Shown piece by piece: positions 8,498 through 15,569 of a stretch of 64,000 bases of DNA. Below the pieces are notes generated by a model. It was not told where the DNA came from. It did not search any database and saw nothing but the letters and a program-made list of their open reading frames with translations. A program made the position numbers and the translations under genes. Every line of letters begins with the position of its first letter. Position 1 is the first letter of the stretch. The DNA lies in NCBI RefSeq assembly GCF_022842375.1, contig NZ_JALHPR010000002.1:1-64000 (forward strand), read 5' to 3'. The DNA comes from Elioraea sp. (GTDB taxonomy: Bacteria; Pseudomonadota; Alphaproteobacteria; Acetobacterales; Acetobacteraceae).

Positions 8498-8809
8498 ATG
8501 GAACACCCGCCGCTCGTCCTGATCGAATGGGAAGACAGCCGGCAGCCGCTCTCCGGGTGGCTGCGGGTGACCGATTACAGCCCGAACGATGCCTGCGTGT
8601 GCCTGTCAGTAGGCTTCCTGCTGCATGATGGGACGGACACCAAGGCTCTGGCGCCGAATGTCGCTGATCTCGGCGACGAGCAGGATATGCAGGCGTCGGG
8701 AATCATCCATATCCCGACGCGCTGCATCCGCCGAATTGCCCCGCTCGAGTTGAACGGGGGCGCCGTGACTACTTTCCCTTGCCCTTCGGCTTGTTCGACG
8801 CCTGAGTGA
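8498..8809 (+). CDS. Conserved-looking hypothetical protein on the opposite strand of the prophage
   Basis: The 103-residue protein begins MEHPPLVLIEWEDSRQPLSG and contains CVCLSVGFLLHDG, TKALAPNVADLGDEQDMQAS and a GIIHIPTRCIRRIAPLE segment. This looks like a known small accessory protein of proteobacterial phages, but I cannot name a family. It is one of only two plus-strand genes in the prophage and its end overlaps the convergent small gene at 8769-8921, both signs of a separately acquired gene. The ribosome site is weak. Confidence 0.65.
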   Translation: MEHPPLVLIEWEDSRQPLSGWLRVTDYSPNDACVCLSVGFLLHDGTDTKALAPNVADLGDEQDMQASGIIHIPTRCIRRIAPLELNGGAVTTFPCPSACSTPE

Positions 8810-8921
8810 GCGCCGAGGCAGCGACGGACTTCGCTGCCTTTGACGTCGAGCTGCTCGACAACTGCTTCGACGCCAGGGTGGCAACGCGGGGGGATGTCGT
8901 TTCGTTCTTGCCTTTCGGCAT
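8769..8921 (-). CDS. Small Lys/Ser/Ala-rich basic protein
   Basis: The 50-residue protein starts MPKGKNETTSPRVATLASKQ, continues with a serine-rich stretch and ends ASNKPKGKGK. Small basic proteins with the same MPKGKN..TS..VA..AS pattern and a SA.ALTQA segment are common in proteobacteria and phages; their role is unknown. I chose the ATG at 8921 because it has an AGGAG ribosome site. Its 3' end overlaps the convergent gene at 8498-8809. Confidence 0.6.
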   Translation of the reverse strand: MPKGKNETTSPRVATLASKQLSSSSTSKAAKSVAASALTQASNKPKGKGK

Positions 8922-9023
8922 AATCAGCTCCTGCGGCTGGGATGTTGCACTCGGCACACGATACCGATTGGCCTGGTCGAGTCGCTACACCGATCGCAGG
9001 AGCTCGAGGACTGGCTGGATCGG

Positions 9024-9209
9024 CTAACTTGGCCGCTCGGACCCGCGCCGCAGGGCGCAAGATGCTATGGCTTGCGGGTCATGTCGGCGCGCTGCAGATC
9101 GAGCCCGAAGGCACTCAGCCCGCGTGGCGAAGGCCCGCTGCTCCGCGACAGAGCAGAACCCGGACGGACCGGGGTGAGTGCACAGCCAGATGGTTAGCAG
9201 CCAGGTCAC
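9024..9209 (-). CDS. Small exported or membrane protein, 61 residues
   Basis: The protein begins MTWLLTIWLCTHPGPSGFCS, a hydrophobic start with cysteines, followed by a basic cysteine-containing tail (ATRAECLRARSAARRH). Four cysteines may form disulfides if it is exported. Its start overlaps the stop of the lipoprotein gene by four bases. No family recognised. Confidence 0.5.
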   Translation of the reverse strand: MTWLLTIWLCTHPGPSGFCSVAEQRAFATRAECLRARSAARRHDPQAIASCALRRGSERPS

Positions 9210-9586
9210 GCCGTGTAGCCGCAGGCGGCGAGATCCTCGCGAAAGAACTGCACTGGCGCTTTCGGCTTGCCCCAGATGCTGCCCGGGATCCTTAGGCGCG
9301 CGATCGAATTCTCGGGCTCAGAAGCAGTCACCTCCGTCTCGGCTATTGGCTGGCGGCTAATGCTAGTCTCGAAAAACATCGTGATGGTCGCACGCTGCTC
9401 CCGTGGTCGATCTAGTTTCACAACCTGCATACGACGCATCTGAACGTCAGCGAGGCACGTCGCCACGACGTCATAGGGCGCTGCCAACCGGACTTCATCT
9501 GCCGGCTCGAGCGTTCGGATATCGTCAACGGTGCTCGCGCACCCCGCCAGCAGTAGCCCGGCTACAATGGTCGCTGCGATCCTCAT
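9206..9586 (-). CDS. Small lipoprotein
   Basis: The 126-residue protein has a clear lipoprotein signal: MRIAATIVAGLLLAGCASTV with lipobox LLAGC (Cys16). The mature part is beta-rich with no known domain. It lies between the Mor gene and the small membrane-protein cassette and overlaps both neighbours by four bases. In this position it may act at lysis, or may change the envelope of a lysogen to exclude other phages; both are guesses. Confidence 0.7.
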   Translation of the reverse strand: MRIAATIVAGLLLAGCASTVDDIRTLEPADEVRLAAPYDVVATCLADVQMRRMQVVKLDRPREQRATITMFFETSISRQPIAETEVTASEPENSIARLRIPGSIWGKPKAPVQFFREDLAACGYTA

Positions 9587-9987
9587 CCTGCTCTCCTGTC
9601 GTTGAACAATTCGCGCTGGCGATCATCGCGCAGCTTCGCCTTCACCGCATGCACTGTTCGCACGTGGAGCCCCGTCGCGGCCGCGATCTCATTCACCGTC
9701 CGCCCCGCGGCCGTCATCTCGGCGACCATGCGACGCCGAAGGCGGGCGTCGTCGCGTGGGCCCTTCGGGACGACGATCCGCTCCAGCTTGTCGTGCCGCT
9801 CGATCAGGAACCGCAGCACCTTCACGCCGAGCTGGCGCGCGATCGGATGATCGGGATCCGCCTCCGAGGGGAGCCGGACATACTGCCCGCCCCAGCCGCG
9901 CGCCAGCGTCAGTGCGACATCCTCGCCAAACGCGTCGGCGACGTCGCGCAGCAGCGCGGGGAGCCAGAGGCGTTCGGGTGGGCGCAT
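9583..9987 (-). CDS. Mor/C-family transcription activator
   Basis: The 134-residue protein matches the Mu Mor family: an N-terminal dimerisation part (LLRDVADAFGEDVALTLARGWGGQYVRLPS) and a C-terminal helix-turn-helix with MVAEMTAAGRTVNEIAAATG then LHVRTVHAVKAKL. Mor switches on middle transcription in Mu. It lies directly downstream of GemA with a one-base overlap, as in other Mu-like phages, and would drive the genes from 9586 downward. Confidence 0.88.
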   Translation of the reverse strand: MRPPERLWLPALLRDVADAFGEDVALTLARGWGGQYVRLPSEADPDHPIARQLGVKVLRFLIERHDKLERIVVPKGPRDDARLRRRMVAEMTAAGRTVNEIAAATGLHVRTVHAVKAKLRDDRQRELFNDRRAG

Positions 9988-10421
9988 CAGTCGAACACGA
10001 CGGCGCCGACGCGCCGCGCCCAGCCCTTGAGCGCCTCGACGACCCGCACCTTCGCAGGCCCATCAGCCCAGCGAAGGCTGTCGATGCCGGTCTGCCGCTT
10101 TACGAACGCGTCCAGCGACTGCTCGGATGGGTTCTCGATCGCGCCGGCATCGGCAAGCGCGAGCCACAGCGCGCGGATCTTCTTCGAGAGCGGATCTGAC
10201 GGCAGGCTGCGCTGCCCGGCACCCTTTCCTGGCGTGCGCGGTGCGCCGCGCTTGTGCAGGGCATCGAGCACGCGGCCGAGCTCGCGGCCGTCCATCGCGC
10301 GCAGGCTCGCCTTGCCCGTCGTTGCCTCCAGGAAGCCGCGCCAGGCGACGTCATCATCGAGCCCAGCGACGCGCTTGCGGCAGGCGTGGATCGCGCCCGC
10401 GAGGCGGGCGGGAATGCTCAC
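9987..10421 (-). CDS. GemA-like regulatory protein (Mu gp16, DUF1018)
   Basis: The 144-residue protein starts at GTG 10421 and reads VSIPARLAGAIHACRKRVAG, then WRGFLEATTGKASLRAMDGR and the conserved C-terminal SKKIRALWLALADAGAIENP followed by FVKRQTGIDSLRW and EALKGWARR. This is the DUF1018/GemA pattern. GemA of Mu modulates host gene expression. The GTG overlaps the TGA of the upstream gene (GTGA), which fixes the start. Confidence 0.9.
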   Translation of the reverse strand: MSIPARLAGAIHACRKRVAGLDDDVAWRGFLEATTGKASLRAMDGRELGRVLDALHKRGAPRTPGKGAGQRSLPSDPLSKKIRALWLALADAGAIENPSEQSLDAFVKRQTGIDSLRWADGPAKVRVVEALKGWARRVGAVVFD

Positions 10422-10975
10422 GGCTGCACCTGGTCGACCACGTCGACGGTCTGGACGCCCAAGGCGCGCGCGAGAGGGCCGCGGTAGTGCTGCCGCACCC
10501 AGTCTGCCCGGAAGCGGGTTCCAGCCACCAGAAGCGCGCTGCGGCCTTCGGTGAGGGAGACGACGCTCAGCGGCGCGATCCAGCTCCGGAACTCTGCGGC
10601 GCTGATGCCCCGTGCCTGGAAGGCTGGCCACCATGGATGGTTCACCTGATCTAACTCTGAAATTGACGCGTCAGATGCCGTCACAGTGGTGAACGGAGCG
10701 TAATCGAGGAACCGACTCTGCCGCAGCCACGTGGCGAGGTGCGGCACGTACATCGGGTCGATCTTCATCGTGCGGATCTCGGCGGCGAAGGCCTCGCCGG
10801 CCTCGGCGATCCGCGCCGGATCGTGCTCGCGACACACGAGGCGGAACGCGGCCTCGGCGTGAGCACGGGGGTTCGGGCGGCGCGGCGGATAGGCAGCCCA
10901 TAGACGATCGAAGCCGGCCTTAAGCGGCCCCTTCAGCTGCCCTGAAGCGCCGAACAGGGGGATCTGGCGCGCCAT
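10418..10975 (-). CDS. Phage replication-type protein with a C-terminal DnaA domain I-like segment
   Basis: The protein has 185 residues. The first half (FDRLWAAYPPRRPNPRAHAE through VPHLATWLRQSRFLDY) is the phage replication-protein pattern in which a YP.R..NP..A...F motif is followed by a PHLATWL motif. Residues 117-180 (WWPAFQARGISAAEFRSWIA, then a LVAGTRFRADWVRQHYRGPL segment) match the N-terminal interaction domain of DnaA. In DnaA that domain contacts helicase loaders and other DnaA molecules. A separate gene at 13458-14012 carries a DnaA C-terminal domain. Start at ATG 10975 overlaps the upstream stop. Confidence 0.7.
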   Translation of the reverse strand: MARQIPLFGASGQLKGPLKAGFDRLWAAYPPRRPNPRAHAEAAFRLVCREHDPARIAEAGEAFAAEIRTMKIDPMYVPHLATWLRQSRFLDYAPFTTVTASDASISELDQVNHPWWPAFQARGISAAEFRSWIAPLSVVSLTEGRSALLVAGTRFRADWVRQHYRGPLARALGVQTVDVVDQVQP

Positions 10976-11511
10976 CAGATGTGCCTCTCGCAGTCGGGGC
11001 AGCGCGAGCCCGCGCGCAGTGCCGAGGCCGGGCCTTGCCAGCCGCATGCGCACTGGAGCTGCGGCTCGATCGGCGTCATTGCCGCGATCCATTCGGCGCG
11101 GTGGGCGTGAAGCGAGCAGCGGAGCAGCGCGAGCGCAGGGGTGCTCGCCAGCGCCTCGAACCACAGCAGCGCAGGGTCGCCTTCGCGGCGCCGGTTATGG
11201 CACCAGGCTTGCGCGTTCCCGCCGCGCTGGCCGGCAGACCAATCCCATCCGTGCGGCACCACCTGGCGCGCGCAGTCGATCCTCTTCGACGCGCGCGGCA
11301 GCGGCAGCGGCGTGCGGGACAGAGGGCTGAGTGCGGTCCAGGCCTGGCGCAGCTCGCAGCCCTGCCGCGTGACACGCCAGCCCAGAGCCGCGAATACACG
11401 TGCGTCGAGCTCGCGCGACGCCGCTGCGCCTTCCTCAAGCTCAACGATCACGCGCTCGATCTCGCCGAGGCTCGGGCGGATGCGCAGCGGGACGGTGGCG
11501 AACGCGGTCAT
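10975..11511 (-). CDS. Phage protein with C-terminal zinc ribbon
   Basis: The 178-residue protein has an N-terminal region of unknown type (RPSLGEIERVIVELEEGAAA) and ends with a likely zinc ribbon: CACGWQG near residue 155 and CPDCERHI at the end, two CxC/CxxC pairs about 20 residues apart. Several Trp and Arg residues occur between. The start overlaps the preceding gene by four bases. I assign no function beyond possible nucleic-acid binding. Confidence 0.6.
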   Translation of the reverse strand: MTAFATVPLRIRPSLGEIERVIVELEEGAAASRELDARVFAALGWRVTRQGCELRQAWTALSPLSRTPLPLPRASKRIDCARQVVPHGWDWSAGQRGGNAQAWCHNRRREGDPALLWFEALASTPALALLRCSLHAHRAEWIAAMTPIEPQLQCACGWQGPASALRAGSRCPDCERHI

Positions 11512-12068
11512 GCCTGGCCGTCCGGCACGAGGATGAACTGCGTGAGGTCGAGCATCCTGCGACGGTTGTTCACCAGCCGGATGTCATGATCGGTCAGCGG
11601 ACCCATCGCGTTGATGCGCACGCCGTGATCCAGACCCCAGCGTCGGATCGTCGCCTGATCGGCGCGTCCACCCGGCATCGCCGGTGGAACTGGAAGAGGA
11701 GGTGCGGGATTGGGAGCCTTGGCCGGAATGCTCACCTGCGCGGTGGTCTGCGAGGTGCCGGGGCCAGCGTTGATCCTGCTCGGCGGACTGGCGGCCGCCG
11801 GCTCGGACAGGTTCCCTTGGTATGCTGCGACGTCCCGCGGCGAGGCGTCGACGCCGGAGCGTGACCCCTCTGCGCCACCCGGAAATGCCCCGGTGTGCTT
11901 GGTGCGCGGTGCCGGTGGCCGATACTGTGCCTTCAACGGCACGATCGGCGCAGCAGGCCCCGCGATCTCTTTGACAGGGCGGGCCGCGACAGCGGGCATC
12001 GGCTGTGCGGCGAGCAACCGCGCAACCTCCCGCCTGATCTCGCGGCGCAGGATCGCCCTGCTGATCAT
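11508..12068 (-). CDS. Phage protein with the same C-terminal module as the DnaA-like protein
   Basis: The 186-residue protein starts MISRAILRREIRREVARLLA, has a long proline/alanine-rich linker, and ends with a conserved module of about 45 residues: ADQATIRRWGLDHGVRINAM, GPLTDHDIRLVNNRRRMLDL, TQFILV. Nearly the same module ends the protein at 13458-14012. ATG 12068 overlaps the upstream TGA. The frame is open further upstream but that part is antisense-like. The module's role is unknown; it could be a protein-docking tag. Confidence 0.6.
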   Translation of the reverse strand: MISRAILRREIRREVARLLAAQPMPAVAARPVKEIAGPAAPIVPLKAQYRPPAPRTKHTGAFPGGAEGSRSGVDASPRDVAAYQGNLSEPAAASPPSRINAGPGTSQTTAQVSIPAKAPNPAPPLPVPPAMPGGRADQATIRRWGLDHGVRINAMGPLTDHDIRLVNNRRRMLDLTQFILVPDGQA

Positions 12069-12184
12069 TTCGGCGTCGCTCGCACGATCGCCAGCGCGAC
12101 GACGCGAAGCTCGAGCGGCAACGTCAGCAGCATGCGGCGGATCTGCCGAAGCCGACGCCGGCGCTGCCATGCCCTGAACGACAT
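12065..12184 (-). CDS. Very small basic phage protein, 39 residues
   Basis: The frame reads MSFRAWQRRRRLRQIRRMLL followed by TLPLELRVVALAIVRATPK. Its start overlaps the Gam stop and its stop overlaps the next start, so it continues the coupled operon. It is an arginine-rich amphipathic peptide; I assign no function. Confidence 0.4.
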   Translation of the reverse strand: MSFRAWQRRRRLRQIRRMLLTLPLELRVVALAIVRATPK

Positions 12185-12708
12185 CACGCGCCACCGCCTG
12201 ACAGCGGCAGGGCGACCGGCTGGACGAAGAAGTCCTCGCCGACGCTGCCGACAGTGACGCCGGGCACCTTCGCGGCGACTTCCGGCTCGGCGAGGAGGGC
12301 CTGCTTGTCGATCTCCTCCTTCGTGCGGATGAAGCGCGCGAGGCCGAGGGACTTCAGCGTCTCCATCACCGCGCCGATGCTTGCGATGCGCACGCTCGGT
12401 GGCCGCAGGCGCCAGCCGATCTCGCCAGCCGACATGGCGACAGTCTTCCGGCCGCCCGCGCACAACGCCTCGCGGTTCGCCTCGGCCCACACCTGCAGGC
12501 CCTTCGTCATCGCCGCGATCGCCGCATCGATCGGTGCGGCCTCGGCTTCAGCCTTCGCCTTCAGAGCGGCGACCTGCTCATCCAGCGCGGCCTGCACCAG
12601 CTCGGCCGATCGCACGAGATCGCCGATCTGCTTGAGCCACTCGTTGGCCTCATTCGCGTCGCGCGGCACCGGCACGTCGACCGCGCGAGACTTCATGCGC
12701 TTGCTCAC
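12184..12708 (-). CDS. Gam-like host-nuclease inhibitor (Mu Gam family)
   Basis: The 174-residue protein matches phage Mu Gam: an N-terminal coiled-coil helix (EANEWLKQIGDLVRSAELVQ through ALKAKAEAEAAPIDAAIAAM), then KTVAMSAGEIGWRLRPPSVR and LKSLGLARFIRTKEEIDKQA. Mu Gam is a Ku-like dimer that binds DNA ends and protects them from host exonucleases. Length agrees with the family and its place in the early operon fits. Confidence 0.9.
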   Translation of the reverse strand: MSKRMKSRAVDVPVPRDANEANEWLKQIGDLVRSAELVQAALDEQVAALKAKAEAEAAPIDAAIAAMTKGLQVWAEANREALCAGGRKTVAMSAGEIGWRLRPPSVRIASIGAVMETLKSLGLARFIRTKEEIDKQALLAEPEVAAKVPGVTVGSVGEDFFVQPVALPLSGGGA

Positions 12709-12968
12709 AACCCCTCCTTCCCCCGCGCTGCGGCGAGGCTGATGTGGTTCTTGATCCGGTCTCGGAACTTCGCGATCGCGGCCGCCGGCGTCTCGCCAGC
12801 AGCGATCGGCAGCAGGTACGTCTCCCTGTCGTCAGAGACCTTCGCGTGCCGGGTGAGCGCAGCGCTGAGGGTGAAGAGATCGCCGTGCTGCACGATCAGC
12901 TGCGCGCCGGCGGGCATGTGCCAGCCGAGGCGTATGACGCCGTTCGGCATGCAGTAGGCGAAAGCCAT
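12705..12968 (-). CDS. Small phage early protein, paralogue of 13186-13458
   Basis: The 87-residue protein begins MAFAYCMPNGVIRLGWHMPA and ends with AAAIAKFRDRIKNHISLAAA plus RGKEGL. The C-terminal part resembles the end of the protein at 13186-13458 (ALQQFRERVTKHIDREVAAR), suggesting an old duplication with one small gene between. Both sit in the early operon before Gam. No function recognised. Confidence 0.55.
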   Translation of the reverse strand: MAFAYCMPNGVIRLGWHMPAGAQLIVQHGDLFTLSAALTRHAKVSDDRETYLLPIAAGETPAAAIAKFRDRIKNHISLAAARGKEGL

Positions 12969-13186
12969 CAGAGCGCTCCCTTCAGTGTCGCCAGGACGGC
13001 TTCCATGGCCTCGATTTCCGCCTGCGCCTTGGTTGGCTTCATGCGGCCGTCCTGTACCCATCGTGGGTAGACGCGGCGGCGCATCTCGATCTCGCGCGTG
13101 ACGCACGCGATCTGCTCAGCGATCGGGACGACGCGACGTCCGAAATCGAGGCCGGCCGCATCGCCGCCTGCGAGTGGCTCCGGCAT
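12968..13186 (-). CDS. Small phage early protein, 72 residues
   Basis: The protein contains IAEQIACVTREIEMRRRVYP, then RWVQDGRMKPTKAQAEIEAM and a short helical end. The EIE.RR.VYP.WV..G.M....A..EI pattern recurs in small proteins of many phages, where two helices pack as a coiled coil. Function is unknown. Start ATG 13186 overlaps the upstream stop. Confidence 0.6.
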   Translation of the reverse strand: MPEPLAGGDAAGLDFGRRVVPIAEQIACVTREIEMRRRVYPRWVQDGRMKPTKAQAEIEAMEAVLATLKGAL

Positions 13187-13458
13187 CAGCGCGCCTCCTT
13201 GCGGGCCGCGACTTCGCGGTCGATGTGCTTCGTCACGCGCTCGCGGAACTGCTGGAGCGCCGCCATCGCCTCGGCTTTCGATGCCGCCTCGGGAACTCCG
13301 GGAACGAGCCACGTCCGACCGTCGTAGGCGAGCCGCGCAAGGCTCTCGATCGCACGCCTCAGCAAGGCACCAGGGCCGGCGATGATGAAGTGGCTGGGCA
13401 AGGGGCGCCGCGCGCCGACCGCCAGCTCGCCCTTCGCGTCACACCACATCTCCGCCAT
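13186..13458 (-). CDS. Small phage early protein, paralogue of 12705-12968
   Basis: The 90-residue protein runs from MAEMWCDAKGELAVGARRPL to FRERVTKHIDREVAARKEAR. The C-terminal helix matches the protein at 12705-12968. I take ATG 13458, which overlaps the TGA of the DnaA-like gene, although ATG 13464 two codons upstream is possible. No function recognised. Confidence 0.55.
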   Translation of the reverse strand: MAEMWCDAKGELAVGARRPLPSHFIIAGPGALLRRAIESLARLAYDGRTWLVPGVPEAASKAEAMAALQQFRERVTKHIDREVAARKEAR

Positions 13459-14012
13459 CAGCATGCTCCCGTCGTTGCAAGGATGAAGGGGGCGAGGTCG
13501 AGCAGCCGCCGTCGGTTGTTCACCAGCGCCATGTCGATCTCGGTGAGCGGCCCAACCGCGTTGATCCGCACGCCGTGGTCCATCCCCCAGCGTCGGACCG
13601 TCGCCTGATCGGCCACGCCGCCGCGCCACGCGTCGACTTGCGCGGCGACTGGTGCTGGTTTCGATGCGGCCTCTCTCACCTGCTGATCAGCCAGGCTCAG
13701 GACCTGCGCTTCGATCCCCGCGACGCGCGTTGCGAATGAGGGCTCGGCTGCGATCCGCTCGCGCACGCGCTCCACACCGTGCATCACCGTCGTGTGGTCG
13801 CGGTGCATGGCCCGGGCGATCTGAGGGAAGCTCTGCAGCGTGCAATGCCGAGCGAGGAACATAGCGACCTGGCGCGGCTCCATGATCCCGTCGCCACGTC
13901 GCTTGCCGAGAACATCGAGCGGAGAGACGCCGTAGGCCTCGCTGACCACGCGAACCACGTGCGCGATGGTGACGATGCGGACGTGAAGCCCTGAGCCCTG
14001 ACGATCACTCAT
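13458..14012 (-). CDS. DnaA C-terminal domain-like protein
   Basis: The 184-residue protein contains the DNA-binding domain IV of DnaA (about residues 10-90): VVSEAYGVSPLDVLGKRRGD, then PRQVAMFLARHCTLQSFPQI and the DnaA signature region ARAMHRDHTTVMHGVERVRE. It has no AAA+ domain. In DnaA this domain reads 9-base DnaA boxes, so the protein may bind an origin or compete with host DnaA. The last 45 residues are a separate module shared with 11508-12068. Start ATG 14012 overlaps the GapR-like gene's end. Confidence 0.8.
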   Translation of the reverse strand: MSDRQGSGLHVRIVTIAHVVRVVSEAYGVSPLDVLGKRRGDGIMEPRQVAMFLARHCTLQSFPQIARAMHRDHTTVMHGVERVRERIAAEPSFATRVAGIEAQVLSLADQQVREAASKPAPVAAQVDAWRGGVADQATVRRWGMDHGVRINAVGPLTEIDMALVNNRRRLLDLAPFILATTGAC

Positions 14013-14325
14013 CGCCGCCGCCGCCTCGTGCGTGCACGCGCGTAGCACGCGGCGTGCCATCTCCCTGAGCGCGGCCGAGAACCTCGAGAACCCGCTCCAT
14101 CTCGGCCGTCTTCTCGTCGGCCTTCTCGGGATCCTTGCGGTACTTGAGGGCACCGCGCAGCGCGTCGGGCGGGAAGCCCAGGCGCTTGGCTTCCTTGTAG
14201 GCGTCGCTCTTCTCGGCATTCAGGCCCGAAATCTCTTCATCGAGCTGCTCGATGCGCGATGCGAGGCCGCGCAACGCCTTCTCCGCGTTCGCGGCGCTGT
14301 TGTGACCAGGGCCGGGTTTGCTCAC
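14005..14325 (-). CDS. GapR-like DNA-binding protein (DUF2312)
   Basis: The 106-residue protein, starting at GTG 14325 after a GGAGG, matches DUF2312/GapR in residues 14-75: LRGLASRIEQLDEEISGLNA, EKSDAYKEAKRLGFPPDALR, GALKYRKDP. GapR is a Caulobacter nucleoid protein that binds overtwisted AT-rich DNA ahead of replication and stimulates topoisomerases. Here the domain is followed by a Gly/Arg-rich tail. The GTG overlaps the upstream stop (GTGA), which fixes the start. Confidence 0.82.
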   Translation of the reverse strand: MSKPGPGHNSAANAEKALRGLASRIEQLDEEISGLNAEKSDAYKEAKRLGFPPDALRGALKYRKDPEKADEKTAEMERVLEVLGRAQGDGTPRATRVHARGGGGDE

Positions 14326-14558
14326 AGCGCACCTCCGCTGCGGAGCCGACGCAGCGCCTCGAGGTCGACCACACCATCCGGAACGACTTGCCGCCGGGCC
14401 CCGATCGGGACGACCTGGCGCTCGAGGTGGCGGACGTCTTCCACCAGATCGCGGGCGATCGCTTCGATCGTGCGGAAGGCCTGGTCGACGTCCTTCACGC
14501 CGCGCTCGCGGTACGACCTGCACCAGGACGCGAGGTGCAAGAGCTGCTCACTGACCAT
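14322..14558 (-). CDS. Small phage early protein, 78 residues
   Basis: The protein starts MVSEQLLHLASWCRSYRERG and has a helical middle (AFRTIEAIARDLVEDVRHLE). No family recognised. It overlaps the gene on each side (11 bases with the HTH gene upstream, 4 with the GapR-like gene downstream), consistent with translational coupling. Confidence 0.5.
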   Translation of the reverse strand: MVSEQLLHLASWCRSYRERGVKDVDQAFRTIEAIARDLVEDVRHLERQVVPIGARRQVVPDGVVDLEALRRLRSGGAL

Positions 14559-14937
14559 TCACTGTCTCCTTGGGGAACCGAGATCGAGCGCACCGCCTGC
14601 AGGCAGCGAACATCCGGCGGCGGAGCTGGCCGGTGTCCTGGAACGTCTCGGCCTTTCCCTGCCACTCGAGGCAGAGATCCGAGGCGAGCTCTCCGAGCAC
14701 AGGGCATGCAACGGTCGCGCGCATCAGCACGCCGCGGACGCGCTGCTCGATGCGGACCGTCTCTGCTGGGTAACGGTTTCGGAGCGCGGCATTGACCGCA
14801 CTGCCGGAGATGCCGAGCCGCTGCGCTACAGCCGTCTGGCTTGTCGCGTCGCATGCCGTCGCGAGCACATCGATCCAGTCTGGGGTGGCGGCACCCCACG
14901 CGGCGCGCGCAGCGTCCTGGTTCCGCGAGCCGCTCAT
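14548..14937 (-). CDS. Phage early HTH protein with a cysteine cluster
   Basis: The 129-residue protein has a helix-turn-helix near its N-terminus (ATSQTAVAQRLGISGSAVNA), a central CPVLGELASDLCLEWQGK and a C-terminal FAACRRCARSRFPKE. Four cysteines in two pairs suggest a zinc site. ATG 14937 overlaps the upstream stop, so it was preferred to longer alternatives. Probably a DNA-binding regulator; I do not recognise the family. Confidence 0.6.
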   Translation of the reverse strand: MSGSRNQDAARAAWGAATPDWIDVLATACDATSQTAVAQRLGISGSAVNAALRNRYPAETVRIEQRVRGVLMRATVACPVLGELASDLCLEWQGKAETFQDTGQLRRRMFAACRRCARSRFPKETVNGQ

Positions 14938-15569
14938 GCTGCGCCTCCCAGTTCCGGCGCTCCGGCATGCCAAGTGATCTGCTTCAGGTTCGGGTCGAAG
15001 ACTGCCTTCAAGCGCGTGACCTGAGGCGCCTCAGGCCCGGTGTTCTTCACGAACCGGTAGGTCGCCGTCACGCCCTTGCGTCCAGGCTTCGCGGGGACCT
15101 GGACGCGGAGATAGCCAGCACGGACCAAGAACTTCACGTAGGTGTCGGCCTCGTGCTCCGAGACGACGCCGCCATCGATGCTTGCCGCGACGGCAAGGTC
15201 GCGCGGCGTGAACATCTTCAGCATCTTCATCGTGCGCCAGAGGCGGTCGCGACCGCTGCCGAGCTTCGGCTCGGTGCCGTCACGCAACAGCCGAGGCGGC
15301 GTCGGCCCGACGTCTCGCACCAGGACCCACGTGGCGCCGCCTCCGGGTCCCTTGGCATCGCTGCGCGATAGGATGCCGGCCGCCTCGAGCGCGGCCACGT
15401 AGCTGCTCACAGTGCGCACGGGCACGTAGCTGACCTGGCCGATCCTGGTGCGCGTCATCGGAGCGCCAGGTGTCTCCGACAGCTTCCTGATCGCGGCCCA
15501 GATCGCAGGGCGGCCGGTCATGACCACCTCTGCCGCGCGACGCACGACGGGCTTCACGCCTCGCGCCAT
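14934..15569 (-). CDS. Phage early protein with two winged-helix-like segments
   Basis: The 211-residue protein reads MTRTRIGQVSYVPVRTVSSY then VAALEAAGILSR, a typical winged-helix core near residues 37-70. A second core follows at about residues 120-165 (TPRDLAVAASIDGGVVSEHE, then ADTYVKFLVRAGYLRV). The C-terminus ends NLKQITWHAGAPE. It lies directly downstream of MuB with a one-base overlap. Proteins of this layout are common after MuB in alphaproteobacterial Mu-like phages; function unknown. Confidence 0.65.
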   Translation of the reverse strand: MARGVKPVVRRAAEVVMTGRPAIWAAIRKLSETPGAPMTRTRIGQVSYVPVRTVSSYVAALEAAGILSRSDAKGPGGGATWVLVRDVGPTPPRLLRDGTEPKLGSGRDRLWRTMKMLKMFTPRDLAVAASIDGGVVSEHEADTYVKFLVRAGYLRVQVPAKPGRKGVTATYRFVKNTGPEAPQVTRLKAVFDPNLKQITWHAGAPELGGAA

